Assembly: GCA_044222045.1 (NCBI GenBank)
Contig: JBGAOB010000035.1
Span: forward strand, 1 to 24,586
DNA from: JBGAMH01 sp044222045
GTDB lineage: Bacteria > Eisenbacteria > RBG-16-71-46
DNA length: 24,586 nucleotides
Reading direction: 5' to 3'
In this document: positions 1-7,485 of the stretch, piece by piece
How positions within the stretch are numbered: the stretch's first letter is position 1
Layout of the letters: each line of letters starts with the position of its first letter
Program-made: the position numbers and the translations under genes
Notes under the pieces: model-generated
Seen by the model: only the letters and a program-made list of their open reading frames with translations
Told to the model about the DNA's origin: nothing
The model's database searches: none

Positions 1-1356
1 CGGCTGAACACCGCCGACCTGCTCGCCCACCTCGGCGAGGTCGAAGCCCGGCGGCTGTACGCGCCGGCCAGCTGCTCGTCGATGCACGTGTACTGCGTGA
101 AGGTGCTGCGGCTGTCGGAGGACGCGGCCGGGAAGCGGCTGCGCGTCGCGCGCATGGCGAGGCGGTATCCCTCGATCTTCACGGCGATCGCCGACGGCCG
201 GTTGACGCTCACCGCCGTGCTCATGCTGCGGCCGCACATCGTGCCGGCGAACGCGGCGCGACTGCTGGCCATGGCGGAGGGCAAGACCAACGCCGAACTC
301 GCCGAGGCGATCGCGGCGATCTATCCGCGGTCCGACGTGCCGACCCGATTGGAGCCGGTAGCAGCGACCAGCGAAGCACGGCAGCCCGTGAGTGCAGACA
401 TGCCGGGAGTGGCCGCTGTGTCACCGAACGGCACTCAGGGACATTCGGCCGTGCGGCCGAATGTTGAGTGCGATGAACTTCTGGCCGCACGGCCGAATGT
501 TGAGGGCGTTGAACATCTGGCCGCACGGCCGTCCGTTGAGGGCGCTGAACTCGTGGCCGCCACGCCCGACGCTTCGGCGGTCGCTCTGCGAATGGAATGC
601 GCGCCCGCGTCGGCGCCTGCCCCCGCCGCACCCGAGCGAGCCCGCGTCGCGCCGCTCGCCGCCGATCGCTTCGCCCTCCAGGTCACGATCTCGCGCGCGA
701 CGCGCGACAAGATCGTCCGTGCGCAGGAGCTGCTCGGCTTCTCGATCCGGCCCGGCGACGTCGCCGAGCTTCTCGACCGGGCGCTCGACCTGCTCGTCGC
801 GAAGCTGGACGCGCGCAAGCGCGGCCTCACGCCTCGCCCGCGCAAGGCGACGCGCCGCCCGTCGAAGCTCTCCCGCCACGTGACGAGCGAGGACCTGCGC
901 TTCATGGAGGAGCGCGACGGCGGGCAGTGCACCTACGTCGGCGCCGACGGGAAGCGCTGCGAAGCGCGCTTCGCGCTCGAGCCGCACCACGTCGAGTCGT
1001 TCGCCAAGGGCGGGCCCACCACGCGCGACAACCTGTTCCTGCGCTGCCCCACGCACAACCAGCTCGCGGCCGAGGAGGAGTTCGGCCCCGAGCACGTGCA
1101 CCGCAAGCGCGATCAGCGCCGGGCGCGCGCGGCCCGGGAACGCGCCGAGCGACAGGCGCGCGAAGCGCGGCGCGCCCGCGACGCGGCGAAGTCCGCGAAC
1201 GCGCCACCGCCCGACCCGGCCGCGGCCGCGCGTGCTCGTGCGGACGCGGAAGCCGCCGCGGCACAGGCGCGTCGCGACGTCGACGCTCTGCTCGCCGGAA
1301 CGGCCCGGACGCCTACGCCCGCCGCCCCGCCAGCAACCGCAGGCCGTTCAGGATGA
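1..1356 (+). CDS. HNH endonuclease family protein, 5' end outside window
   Basis: The reading frame is open from base 1, so the start lies upstream; 451 codons are visible. The helical N-terminal part (LSEDAAGKRLRVARMARRYP and on to about codon 125) resembles a multi-copy HNH family of Myxococcota and related phyla. A low-complexity linker with 12-residue repeats follows (about codons 137-195). A middle helical domain begins near LAADRFALQVTISRAT. The HNH/zinc module sits at about codons 310-360: C310, the H329-H330 pair, N344 and H352. Such proteins are presumed metal-dependent DNA nucleases; the biological role of this multi-copy family is not established. The C-terminus is a charged Arg/Ala-rich tail. 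It ends tail-to-tail with the ATPase gene, overlapping it by 44 bp. The family assignment is good; any role, for instance in mobility, is inference. Confidence 0.85.
   Translation, partial: RLNTADLLAHLGEVEARRLYAPASCSSMHVYCVKVLRLSEDAAGKRLRVARMARRYPSIFTAIADGRLTLTAVLMLRPHIVPANAARLLAMAEGKTNAELAEAIAAIYPRSDVPTRLEPVAATSEARQPVSADMPGVAAVSPNGTQGHSAVRPNVECDELLAARPNVEGVEHLAARPSVEGAELVAATPDASAVALRMECAPASAPAPAAPERARVAPLAADRFALQVTISRATRDKIVRAQELLGFSIRPGDVAELLDRALDLLVAKLDARKRGLTPRPRKATRRPSKLSRHVTSEDLRFMEERDGGQCTYVGADGKRCEARFALEPHHVESFAKGGPTTRDNLFLRCPTHNQLAAEEEFGPEHVHRKRDQRRARAARERAERQAREARRARDAAKSANAPPPDPAAAARARADAEAAAAQARRDVDALLAGTARTPTPAAPPATAGRSG
411..590 (+). repeat. 36-bp in-frame tandem repeats with palindromic core
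   Basis: Three well-conserved 36-bp units lie at 447-482, 483-518 and 519-554. More degenerate units flank them at 411-446 and from 555 on. Each begins GGCCG and encodes a 12-residue unit of the form AARPNVEGVEHL. The period is a multiple of three, so the frame is kept. Bases 441-464 form a perfect inverted repeat with 11-bp arms (441-451 and 454-464) around a 2-bp centre (TG). Later units keep a shorter version of the palindrome. The array lies exactly in the linker between two folded parts of the HNH protein. Confidence 0.85.
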
Positions 1357-3679
1357 CCAGCACGGTGCTGCCCTCGTGGCCGCTCACGGCCACCGGCAGC
1401 TTCAGCTGGCCGATCGGCAGGTACTGGCCGGCGAACACCCAGATCACCAGCAGCAGCATCACGCCGACGGCGATCGTGAGGTTCTGCGCCACCACCGTGC
1501 GGGCGTTGTGCGCGAGCTTCACCGCGTACGGCAACGCGCCGATGTCGTCGGACATCAGCACGACGTCGGCGCTCTCCATGGCGGCGTCGCTGCCGATGCC
1601 GCCCATGGCGATGCCCACCGTGGCGCGCGCCAGCGCGGGCGCGTCGTTCACGCCGTCGCCGATCATGGCGACCGGGCCGTGGCTCTTCTCGAGCTCGGCG
1701 ATGACGTTGACCTTGTCCTCGGGCAGCAGCTTGCCGTGCGCCTCGTCGACGTTCGCGCGCTTCGCGATCGCCTGCACCGTGTGCACGCTGTCGCCCGACA
1801 GCATCGCCAGCCGCGTCACCCCGAGCGCGCGCAGGTCGCGCACGACGTCGCCGGCGTTCGCACGCATCTGGTCGGCGGCGGCGATCACGCCCCACACGTC
1901 GCCGGCGTGCACGATCATCGCGGTCTTGGCCTCCTCGGCGAACGCGCGCACGTGCTCGAGCGCCGCCTCCGGCACCACCAGGCCCAGCGAGCCGAACAGG
2001 TCCGGCGTGCCCACTTCGATGGCGCGACCCTGCGACTGCGCGACGAGGCCCTTGCCCAGGTGGTTCGTCAGGTGCTCGGCGGGCTCGATCGTGACGTGAC
2101 GTTCGTGCGCACGCCGCACGACGGCCTGCGCCAGTGGGTGCGGCGAGCGCTTCTCGGCGACCGCGGCCCAGTGCAGCACGTCGTCCTCGTTGCCGCCTGC
2201 GATCGCCACCACGTCGGTGACTTCGAAGCGGCCGTGCGTGAGCGTGCCCGTCTTGTCGAACGCCAGCACCTTCACGCGCCCGAGCGCCTCGAGGTGGCGG
2301 CCCCCCTTGAACAGGATGCCGTGCCGCGCGGCGTTCGCGATCGCGCTCAGCACGGTGGCCGGCGTGGCGATCACCAGCGCGCACGGCGACGCCACCACCA
2401 GCAGCGTCATCGCGCGGTACAGCGAGGCCTTCCACTCGTGGTGCAGCAGCAGCGGCGGCACGAACAGCATGAGCGCGGCGCCCACGATGACGGCGATCGT
2501 GTAGTTGCGCCCCACCCACTCGGCCATCTCCTCGGTGCGCGACTTCTGCTCCTGCGCCTCTTCCACCAGCGACACGATGCGCGCCAGCGTGGTGTCGCCG
2601 GCGGCGCGCGTGGTGCGCACCTCGAGCGAGCCCTGCTGGTTCAGCGTGCCGGCGTACACGCGGTGGCCGGCCGACTTCTCCACCGGCACCGACTCGCCCG
2701 TGAGGTTGCTCTGGTCCACGAGCGACTCGCCCTTCTCGACGTCGCCGTCCACGGGGATCGCCTCGCCCGGCTTCACGATCACGACCTCGCCCACCAGCAC
2801 CGACTCGGCGGCCACCTCGAGCTCGCGACCGTCGCGGCGCACCAGCGCGCGGGCCGGGCGCAGGTTCAGCAGCGCCTTCAGCGCCTGCCGCGTGCGGCCC
2901 ATCGTGTAGACCTCGAGCGTGTTGCTGAGCGAGAACAGGAACATCAGCACGGCCGCTTCGAACACGTAGCCGATGCCGGCCGCGCCCGCGGCGGCCAGGA
3001 TCATCAGCAGGTTCACGTCGAACTTGCCTTCGCGCAGCGCGTCGAACGACGACTTGAGCGCGAACCAGCCGCCCGTGAGCGCCGAGACGGCGTATGCCAC
3101 GTGCGATGCCCACTCGGGCAGGGCGGATCGCTCCAGCACCCAGCCGGCGACCAGCGTGGTCAGGCAGACCACGGTGAGCGTGACCATGGCGCGACCGCGC
3201 GAGTACTCCTCCTGCTCGGCGTGCGACGTGCGTGCGCCCCACGGTTTCGCGTGCGACAGCGGCCGGACCAGCTCCACGGCGTCGGGCGGCGCGTGCCGGC
3301 GGGCCAGCGTGATGCGGCCCGGCGAGGCGGTGGGCACGAGTTCGGCTTCGTCCTGCGCCCGCACGCGCCCCAGGCGGAGCGCGCACTCGGAGCACGCGCC
3401 GATGCCTTCGCGGCGTTCGCACAGCGTGACGCGCTGCGCGAACAGCACGCCGATCTCGTCGGCGAGCGTGTTCAGCTGCTCCGGCGAGACGAGCGTCGGC
3501 TGGTAGCGCACCGTCAGCCGGGACTCGCGGAAGTCGGCTTCGATCGCCACCACGCCGGGCTGCTCGCGGAGGCGGTCGGACAGGATCTCGAGGCACCCCT
3601 CGCCGTCGCCGATGACGGGCAGGTGCGCGGGGTCGGCGGCTTCGGGCCGGGCCGGGGCGGAACCGTGGTTGTGGCTCAT
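1313..3679 (-). CDS. P1B-4-type heavy-metal efflux ATPase (Co/Fe/Zn class)
   Basis: This 788-aa P-type ATPase pumps divalent metal ions out across the inner membrane. The phosphorylation motif DKTGTLT has its Asp at residue 475. Actuator-loop TGESVPVEK, the HP motif (HPLAQAV) and the hinge GDGVNDAPAL are all present. The transmembrane metal site is SPC (431-433) rather than CPC, and the last helix carries HEGST (768-772). SPC plus HEG[GS]T is the signature of the P1B-4 subgroup (CoaT, CtpD, PfeT-like), which exports Co2+, Fe2+ or related ions. The N-terminus begins MSHNHG and has a ferredoxin-fold-like stretch in which the usual GMxCxxC loop is reduced to GEGCLEI; a separate ACSEC pair follows near residue 105. 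The ATG at 3679 has no strong ribosome-binding site. The gene is intact, and its 3' end overlaps the HNH gene. Confidence 0.93.
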   Translation of the reverse strand: MSHNHGSAPARPEAADPAHLPVIGDGEGCLEILSDRLREQPGVVAIEADFRESRLTVRYQPTLVSPEQLNTLADEIGVLFAQRVTLCERREGIGACSECALRLGRVRAQDEAELVPTASPGRITLARRHAPPDAVELVRPLSHAKPWGARTSHAEQEEYSRGRAMVTLTVVCLTTLVAGWVLERSALPEWASHVAYAVSALTGGWFALKSSFDALREGKFDVNLLMILAAAGAAGIGYVFEAAVLMFLFSLSNTLEVYTMGRTRQALKALLNLRPARALVRRDGRELEVAAESVLVGEVVIVKPGEAIPVDGDVEKGESLVDQSNLTGESVPVEKSAGHRVYAGTLNQQGSLEVRTTRAAGDTTLARIVSLVEEAQEQKSRTEEMAEWVGRNYTIAVIVGAALMLFVPPLLLHHEWKASLYRAMTLLVVASPCALVIATPATVLSAIANAARHGILFKGGRHLEALGRVKVLAFDKTGTLTHGRFEVTDVVAIAGGNEDDVLHWAAVAEKRSPHPLAQAVVRRAHERHVTIEPAEHLTNHLGKGLVAQSQGRAIEVGTPDLFGSLGLVVPEAALEHVRAFAEEAKTAMIVHAGDVWGVIAAADQMRANAGDVVRDLRALGVTRLAMLSGDSVHTVQAIAKRANVDEAHGKLLPEDKVNVIAELEKSHGPVAMIGDGVNDAPALARATVGIAMGGIGSDAAMESADVVLMSDDIGALPYAVKLAHNARTVVAQNLTIAVGVMLLLVIWVFAGQYLPIGQLKLPVAVSGHEGSTVLVILNGLRLLAGRRA

Positions 3680-3758
3680 GGTGCGCGCAGGTTAGCACCC
3701 GTCGCGGGCGCGGGTCGCGTCAAGGAACGTACGAAGCACGACGCACGCGACGCCGCGT

Positions 3759-3777
3759 GATCGCGCGTCGCGCGATC
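3759..3777. promoter_or_regulatory. 19-bp perfect inverted repeat upstream of ATPase gene
   Basis: GATCGCGCG and its complement are separated by one base. The repeat lies 36 bp past the stop of the 65-aa gene and 80 bp before the ATPase start, in the 133-bp gap between these two minus-strand genes. There is no T-run, so a metal-regulator operator is as plausible as a terminator hairpin. GC-rich palindromes are common by chance in this DNA, so confidence is low. Confidence 0.3.
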
Positions 3778-3812
3778 TCCCGCGGGGGTGCGCGGCGACT
3801 CGCCCCGGAGAT

Positions 3813-4010
3813 TCAGTGCCCGCCGCGCACGTCGCCGCCGTGATGGCTGCGACCGATCAAGCTCAGCATCTTGAGGTTGATCACGGCGAAGCGAAGCACC
3901 TGCCACGGCAGGAACGTGCGCAGGAACACCGTGAACGGCGTGGGCCGCGTGGCGTAGAACGACTCCGTCAGGTGGAGACGTTCGGGCGTGGACTTCGGTG
4001 TGTCGGTCAT
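3813..4010 (-). CDS. Small 65-aa protein linked to SQR-like gene
   Basis: This small basic protein contains a central hydrophobic/aromatic stretch (PFTVFLRTFLPWQVLRFAVI) and a His-rich tail. It starts 4 bp after the stop of the SQR-like gene, with GGAG about 8 bp before the ATG, so the two are almost certainly co-transcribed. The hydrophobic segment could be an amphipathic or peripheral membrane helix that helps place the flavoprotein on the membrane. I do not recognise a named family. The third-position base use looks like coding sequence. The role is inferred from context only. Confidence 0.65.
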   Translation of the reverse strand: MTDTPKSTPERLHLTESFYATRPTPFTVFLRTFLPWQVLRFAVINLKMLSLIGRSHHGGDVRGGH

Positions 4011-4014
4011 CGCG

Positions 4015-5333
4015 TCACTCCGGAACGAACTGCCAGCCGGGATGCAGCCGCGCCTTGTACAGGAACAGGTGGTGCAGAAGGATCTTGATCCAGTGCCCCG
4101 CCAGGCCGATCTCGCCGAACGTCAGCGCGAGATCGCGCCCGTACTCGGGGTAGCGGTCGAAGTCGGGCACGATCGGGAACACGGTCATCGACGCCGCGGT
4201 GCCGGTGAACGGGTTCGCGCCGGCGGACGCGACGCAGGCGGCGCCCATCTCGGCCATCGACGCGGTGTGCGTGGGCCCGTCGGCGCCGCGCACCATGTCG
4301 ACGATGCTGTGCGCGACGGCCTTGCCGATCATCGCGGACGGCATGCCCGTGCGCGGCGGCGTGGGCGCGATCGGGGTGCCCTTCGGGCTCTGGCGCGGCT
4401 GCGAGATCGGGTGCGGCGGCGCGAACGCGATGCCGGCCGCGAACACGTTGCGATGGGTCGGGGCCTGGTACGTGCGCGGCCAGTCGCGCGCCGACCACTG
4501 GGCGTAGGGCTTCGCCGTGTAGTCGGCATCCACGCGCATGAAGCCGTTCGGCTGGAACATCGTGGACGTGACGTCCGCGCCGGTGCGGTCGATCGCCTTC
4601 AGCCCGACGCCCGAGAACGGCGGCAGCAACATCGCGAAGTCGAACGCGTGCTCGCGCTCGTCGCCCTCGAGCGTCTCGTACTGGATCCGGCCCGGCTCCA
4701 CCTGGCGCACGTGCGCGCGCGTGATCCACCGCAGGCCGCGCTCGGCGAACAGCGACTCCGTGAAGATCTTGCTGGGCGTCACGTAACCGCCTTGCCGCAC
4801 GTGCATCCGCCGTGGCCCGTGCCCACGAGGAACCGCTGCTTCTCGCCTCGACGCATGCGCTCCACCGCCGCGTCGAGCGCGCCCGCCGCCTGCTTCGCGT
4901 GGTCGGGCGTGCACACCGACAGGCTGTGCCCTTCGGGGCCGAGCCCCGGCGTGGCGCCGAAGTTCAGACGCGGCCCGGTGGCGTTGATCAGGAAGTCGTA
5001 ACGGATCTTCTCGCGCGTGCCCGCGTCGGCCGAACGCGTGGACTCGACGATCACGTAGGGCGATGGGTCCGCCGCGTCGCCGTCGGGGTGGATTTCGGTC
5101 GCGCGCGCCTGCCGGAACTCGATGCCCGCGCGCTCGTACACCGGCGCGAGGTCGAACGTCACCTGCCGCGGCTGCAGCAGCCCGACGCCCACCCAGATGT
5201 TCGAGGGGATCCAGTTGTACTGCGGTCGCGGCGACACCACCACGACCTCGTCGCGGCGTCCCAGCCAGTGACGCACGAATGCCGCGGCGGTGTGGCCGGC
5301 CACGCCGGCCCCCAGGACGACGACTCGACTCAT
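4015..5333 (-). pseudogene. Sulfide:quinone oxidoreductase-like flavoprotein, frameshifted
   Basis: The N-terminal half (5333-4779) has the FAD-binding motif VVVLGAGVAGHTAA at residues 4-17, the SQR-like VPSNxWVGVG equivalent (IPSNIWVGVG) and an INATGP motif. A Cys (SVCTPDHA) corresponds to the first redox Cys of SQR. It reaches GTGHGGCTC, the second redox-Cys region, then hits a TGA at 4779. The rest continues in another frame from MHVRQGGYVT (about 4806) to 4015, including MLLPPFSGVG, NVFAAGIAFAPP and a C-terminal amphipathic region. Joined, it gives about 440 residues; compared with SQRs, about 45 residues between the second Cys and GMHVRQ-like positions seem missing. The third SQR Cys position reads Ser (TASMAEMG). 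Intact relatives oxidise sulfide (or a related donor) with FAD and pass electrons to quinone at the membrane. The start is an ATG preceded by GGAGG. Confidence 0.8.
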
Positions 5334-5448
5334 GGCCCCTCCGGTCGCACGGGCCCGGGTCCGGACGGACGTCGGGAACCGGGCGCGCGGGGTTGGAGCC
5401 CGGCCGACCCGTCGAGGAGTCGTGGGGCGTCCGGCGCGGCGCGGAGGG

Positions 5449-5838
5449 CTACTGAAGCACCACGCGCGCGTCGCGGCCGGACCCGGTCGCGCGCACCGCC
5501 GCGACGAGCGCGGAATCCGGCACCGACGCCTCGCACACCACGTAGATGCGCGCCTGCACGGGGCGCACCTCGGCGGCGGTCACTCCCGGGACGCCGCGAA
5601 CCGCCGCGGCCACCGCCGCCGCGACTTCGGGCGGCTCGGTGCCGCGCGCCTCGAGCACGACGATGCGCTGGTTCGAGCGTGCGGCGAGCGTCGCCGCACC
5701 CGGCAGCGAGCGCAGGTGCGCGGCGAGCCACGCGCCGCCGCCGAGCAGCGCGGCCGCGCCCGCGACGAGGGCGATTCGACTCCAGACGGGTTGCGACACG
5801 CCGGGCTCCTCCGAACGGGAACGTGGGCGGCGGAACAT
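5449..5838 (-). CDS. Membrane-anchored small protein, possible HMA-like fold
   Basis: This 129-aa protein has a short basic N-terminus, one predicted membrane helix (about residues 22-41, rich in Ala/Leu/Gly), then a periplasmic domain. The domain runs strand (RIVVLEARG), helix (PPEVAAAVAAAVRGVPGV), strand, strand (ARIYVVCEASV), helix. This resembles the beta-alpha-beta-beta-alpha-beta order of small metal-binding (HMA) or BON-like domains. The CxxC metal loop of HMA proteins is absent; only one Cys is visible in the domain. It lies 60 bp downstream of the MFS gene and 115 bp upstream of the SQR-like gene, all on the minus strand. Family unknown; the fold comparison is my inference. Confidence 0.65.
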   Translation of the reverse strand: MFRRPRSRSEEPGVSQPVWSRIALVAGAAALLGGGAWLAAHLRSLPGAATLAARSNQRIVVLEARGTEPPEVAAAVAAAVRGVPGVTAAEVRPVQARIYVVCEASVPDSALVAAVRATGSGRDARVVLQ

Positions 5839-5898
5839 AGCCGAGCGCCGCCTCGAGTCAACGGCCGCGCGTCGGTCCGGTCGGCGAGTGCGGCCCGA

Positions 5899-7479
5899 TC
5901 AGTGCGCCATGCCCCCGCCTGCCGACGCGCCCTTCTTCCAGTGCATGAACAGCAGCAGCGGCAGCGACAGCAGGAACACCAGGCCGAACGCCAGGAACAG
6001 CTGTTCGAACGCCAGCATCATCGCCTGCTTCGTGACCTGGCCGTTCAGCATGGCGATCGCCTTGGTTTCGGCGGTCACGCCGCTCTGGCCGCGCGACACC
6101 AGGAACCGCACCATCGCGTCGAGCCGTTCGCGCGTGACGTCGTCCCAGCGCGACACGTGCGTGGCGAGCACCGCGCGGTTCTCCGTGGTGATGCGCGACA
6201 GCTGCGTGGCCGAGATCGCGATACCCACGCTGCCGCCGAGCTGTCGCATGAGATTGAACAGCCCGGTGCCCGCCGGGATCTGTTCCATCGGCAGCCCCGT
6301 GAGCGCGAGGTTCGTGAGCGGCACGAACACCAGTCCGAGCCCGGCGCCGCGGATGATGAGCGGCCAGAAGAAGTCGCCCTGCCCGCTCAGCGTGGTGAAC
6401 TGCGACCACTGCCACATCGAGAACGTGTAGATGGCGATGCCGGCGGTGATCGACCAGCGCGGGTCGAACTTGCCGGCGTGCCGCCCCATGATCGCCATCA
6501 CGAACGCACTCGCGAGCGCGCCCGGCAGGATCACCATGCCGGTCTGGTTCGCGGTGAAGCTCTGCATCGCCTGCAGGTACACCGGCAGCAGGAACACCGT
6601 GCCGAACAGGCACATGCCGAGCACGAAGCCCATCGCGGTGCCGGCGGCGAGCTGCGGGTTGCGCAGGATGCGCAGATCGATCACGGGGTGCTCCGTGTGC
6701 AGTTCGTGCCACACGAACCAGATCAGTGCGATCGCGCTCGTGGCCGTCATCAGCACGATCTCGGCGGACGCGAACCAGTCCTGCCGCTCCCCGCGTTCCA
6801 GCAGGGTCTGCAGCGCGCCGATGCCCACGGCGAGCAGTCCCAGGCCGAGCCAGTCCACCGCTTCGATCTTGCGCGCGAACTTCGAGTCGCGGATGAACGC
6901 GAGCGTCATCAGCAGCGCGAACATGCCGAACGGCAGGTTGATGTAGAACACCCACGGCCACGACCACGTGTCGGTGATCCAGCCGCCGAGCGTGGGGCCG
7001 AGCGTGGGACCCACCATCACGCCCATGCCGAACATCGCCGTGGCGATGCCGTACTCCTCGCGCGGGAACGACTCGAACAGGATCGCCTGCGACGTGCTCA
7101 GCAGCGCACCGCCGCCCAGGCCCTGCACGATGCGCCACACCACCAGCTCGGTGAGCGTGTGCGAGTTGCCGCAGAAGAACGACGCGATCGTGAACAGCAC
7201 GATCGAGCCGGCGAAGTAGCGCCGACGGCCGAAGAACGCCGCGAGCCACCCGGTGATCGGCAGGATGACCACGTTCGCCACGATGTAGCCGGTGGACACC
7301 CACGCGATCTGGTCGAGCGTCGCGCCGAGCGATCCCATCATGTGCGGGATCGCCACGTTCACGATGCTTGTGTCGATCAGTTCCATCACGCTCGCCAGCA
7401 CCACGGTGAGCGCGATGAGGTAGCGGTTGCGGTAGACGAACGGATCGATGTCGTGCGGGACGCTTCGGGCGGCGGTCAT
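5899..7479 (-). CDS. emrB: DHA2-family MFS drug efflux pump (EmrB/QacA type)
   Basis: This 526-aa inner-membrane transporter with about 14 predicted helices exports drugs or other toxic compounds using the proton gradient. Visible family motifs are LIDTSIVNVAIP at 34-45 (motif D1 of DHA2 pumps), GWLAAFFGRRR at 77-87 (motif A) and the antiporter motif C, GPTLGPTLGG, at 157-166. The length is typical of EmrB. The ATG lies 6 bp after the stop of the adaptor gene, with only a weak ribosome-binding site, which suggests translational coupling. With the adaptor and TolC-like protein encoded just upstream it should form a tripartite pump spanning both membranes. The substrate cannot be read from sequence. 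Confidence 0.95.
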   Translation of the reverse strand: MTAARSVPHDIDPFVYRNRYLIALTVVLASVMELIDTSIVNVAIPHMMGSLGATLDQIAWVSTGYIVANVVILPITGWLAAFFGRRRYFAGSIVLFTIASFFCGNSHTLTELVVWRIVQGLGGGALLSTSQAILFESFPREEYGIATAMFGMGVMVGPTLGPTLGGWITDTWSWPWVFYINLPFGMFALLMTLAFIRDSKFARKIEAVDWLGLGLLAVGIGALQTLLERGERQDWFASAEIVLMTATSAIALIWFVWHELHTEHPVIDLRILRNPQLAAGTAMGFVLGMCLFGTVFLLPVYLQAMQSFTANQTGMVILPGALASAFVMAIMGRHAGKFDPRWSITAGIAIYTFSMWQWSQFTTLSGQGDFFWPLIIRGAGLGLVFVPLTNLALTGLPMEQIPAGTGLFNLMRQLGGSVGIAISATQLSRITTENRAVLATHVSRWDDVTRERLDAMVRFLVSRGQSGVTAETKAIAMLNGQVTKQAMMLAFEQLFLAFGLVFLLSLPLLLFMHWKKGASAGGGMAH

Positions 7480-7485
7480 GCGAGC

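Noticed and set aside
411..590. CRISPR array, because of the regular 36-bp repeat.
   Set aside because: The repeats are contiguous with no spacers, are in frame within a protein gene, and no cas genes are present.
1113..3760. Very long open frames (over 800 codons) opposite or alongside the metal ATPase gene.
   Set aside because: They are Arg/Ala/His-rich shadows of the ATPase, which has every family motif in its own frame.
3676..4010. Toxin-antitoxin pair around the 65-aa gene.
   Set aside because: The second small frame (3676-3906) is an Arg-rich shadow, and the 65-aa gene is tightly linked to the flavoprotein instead.
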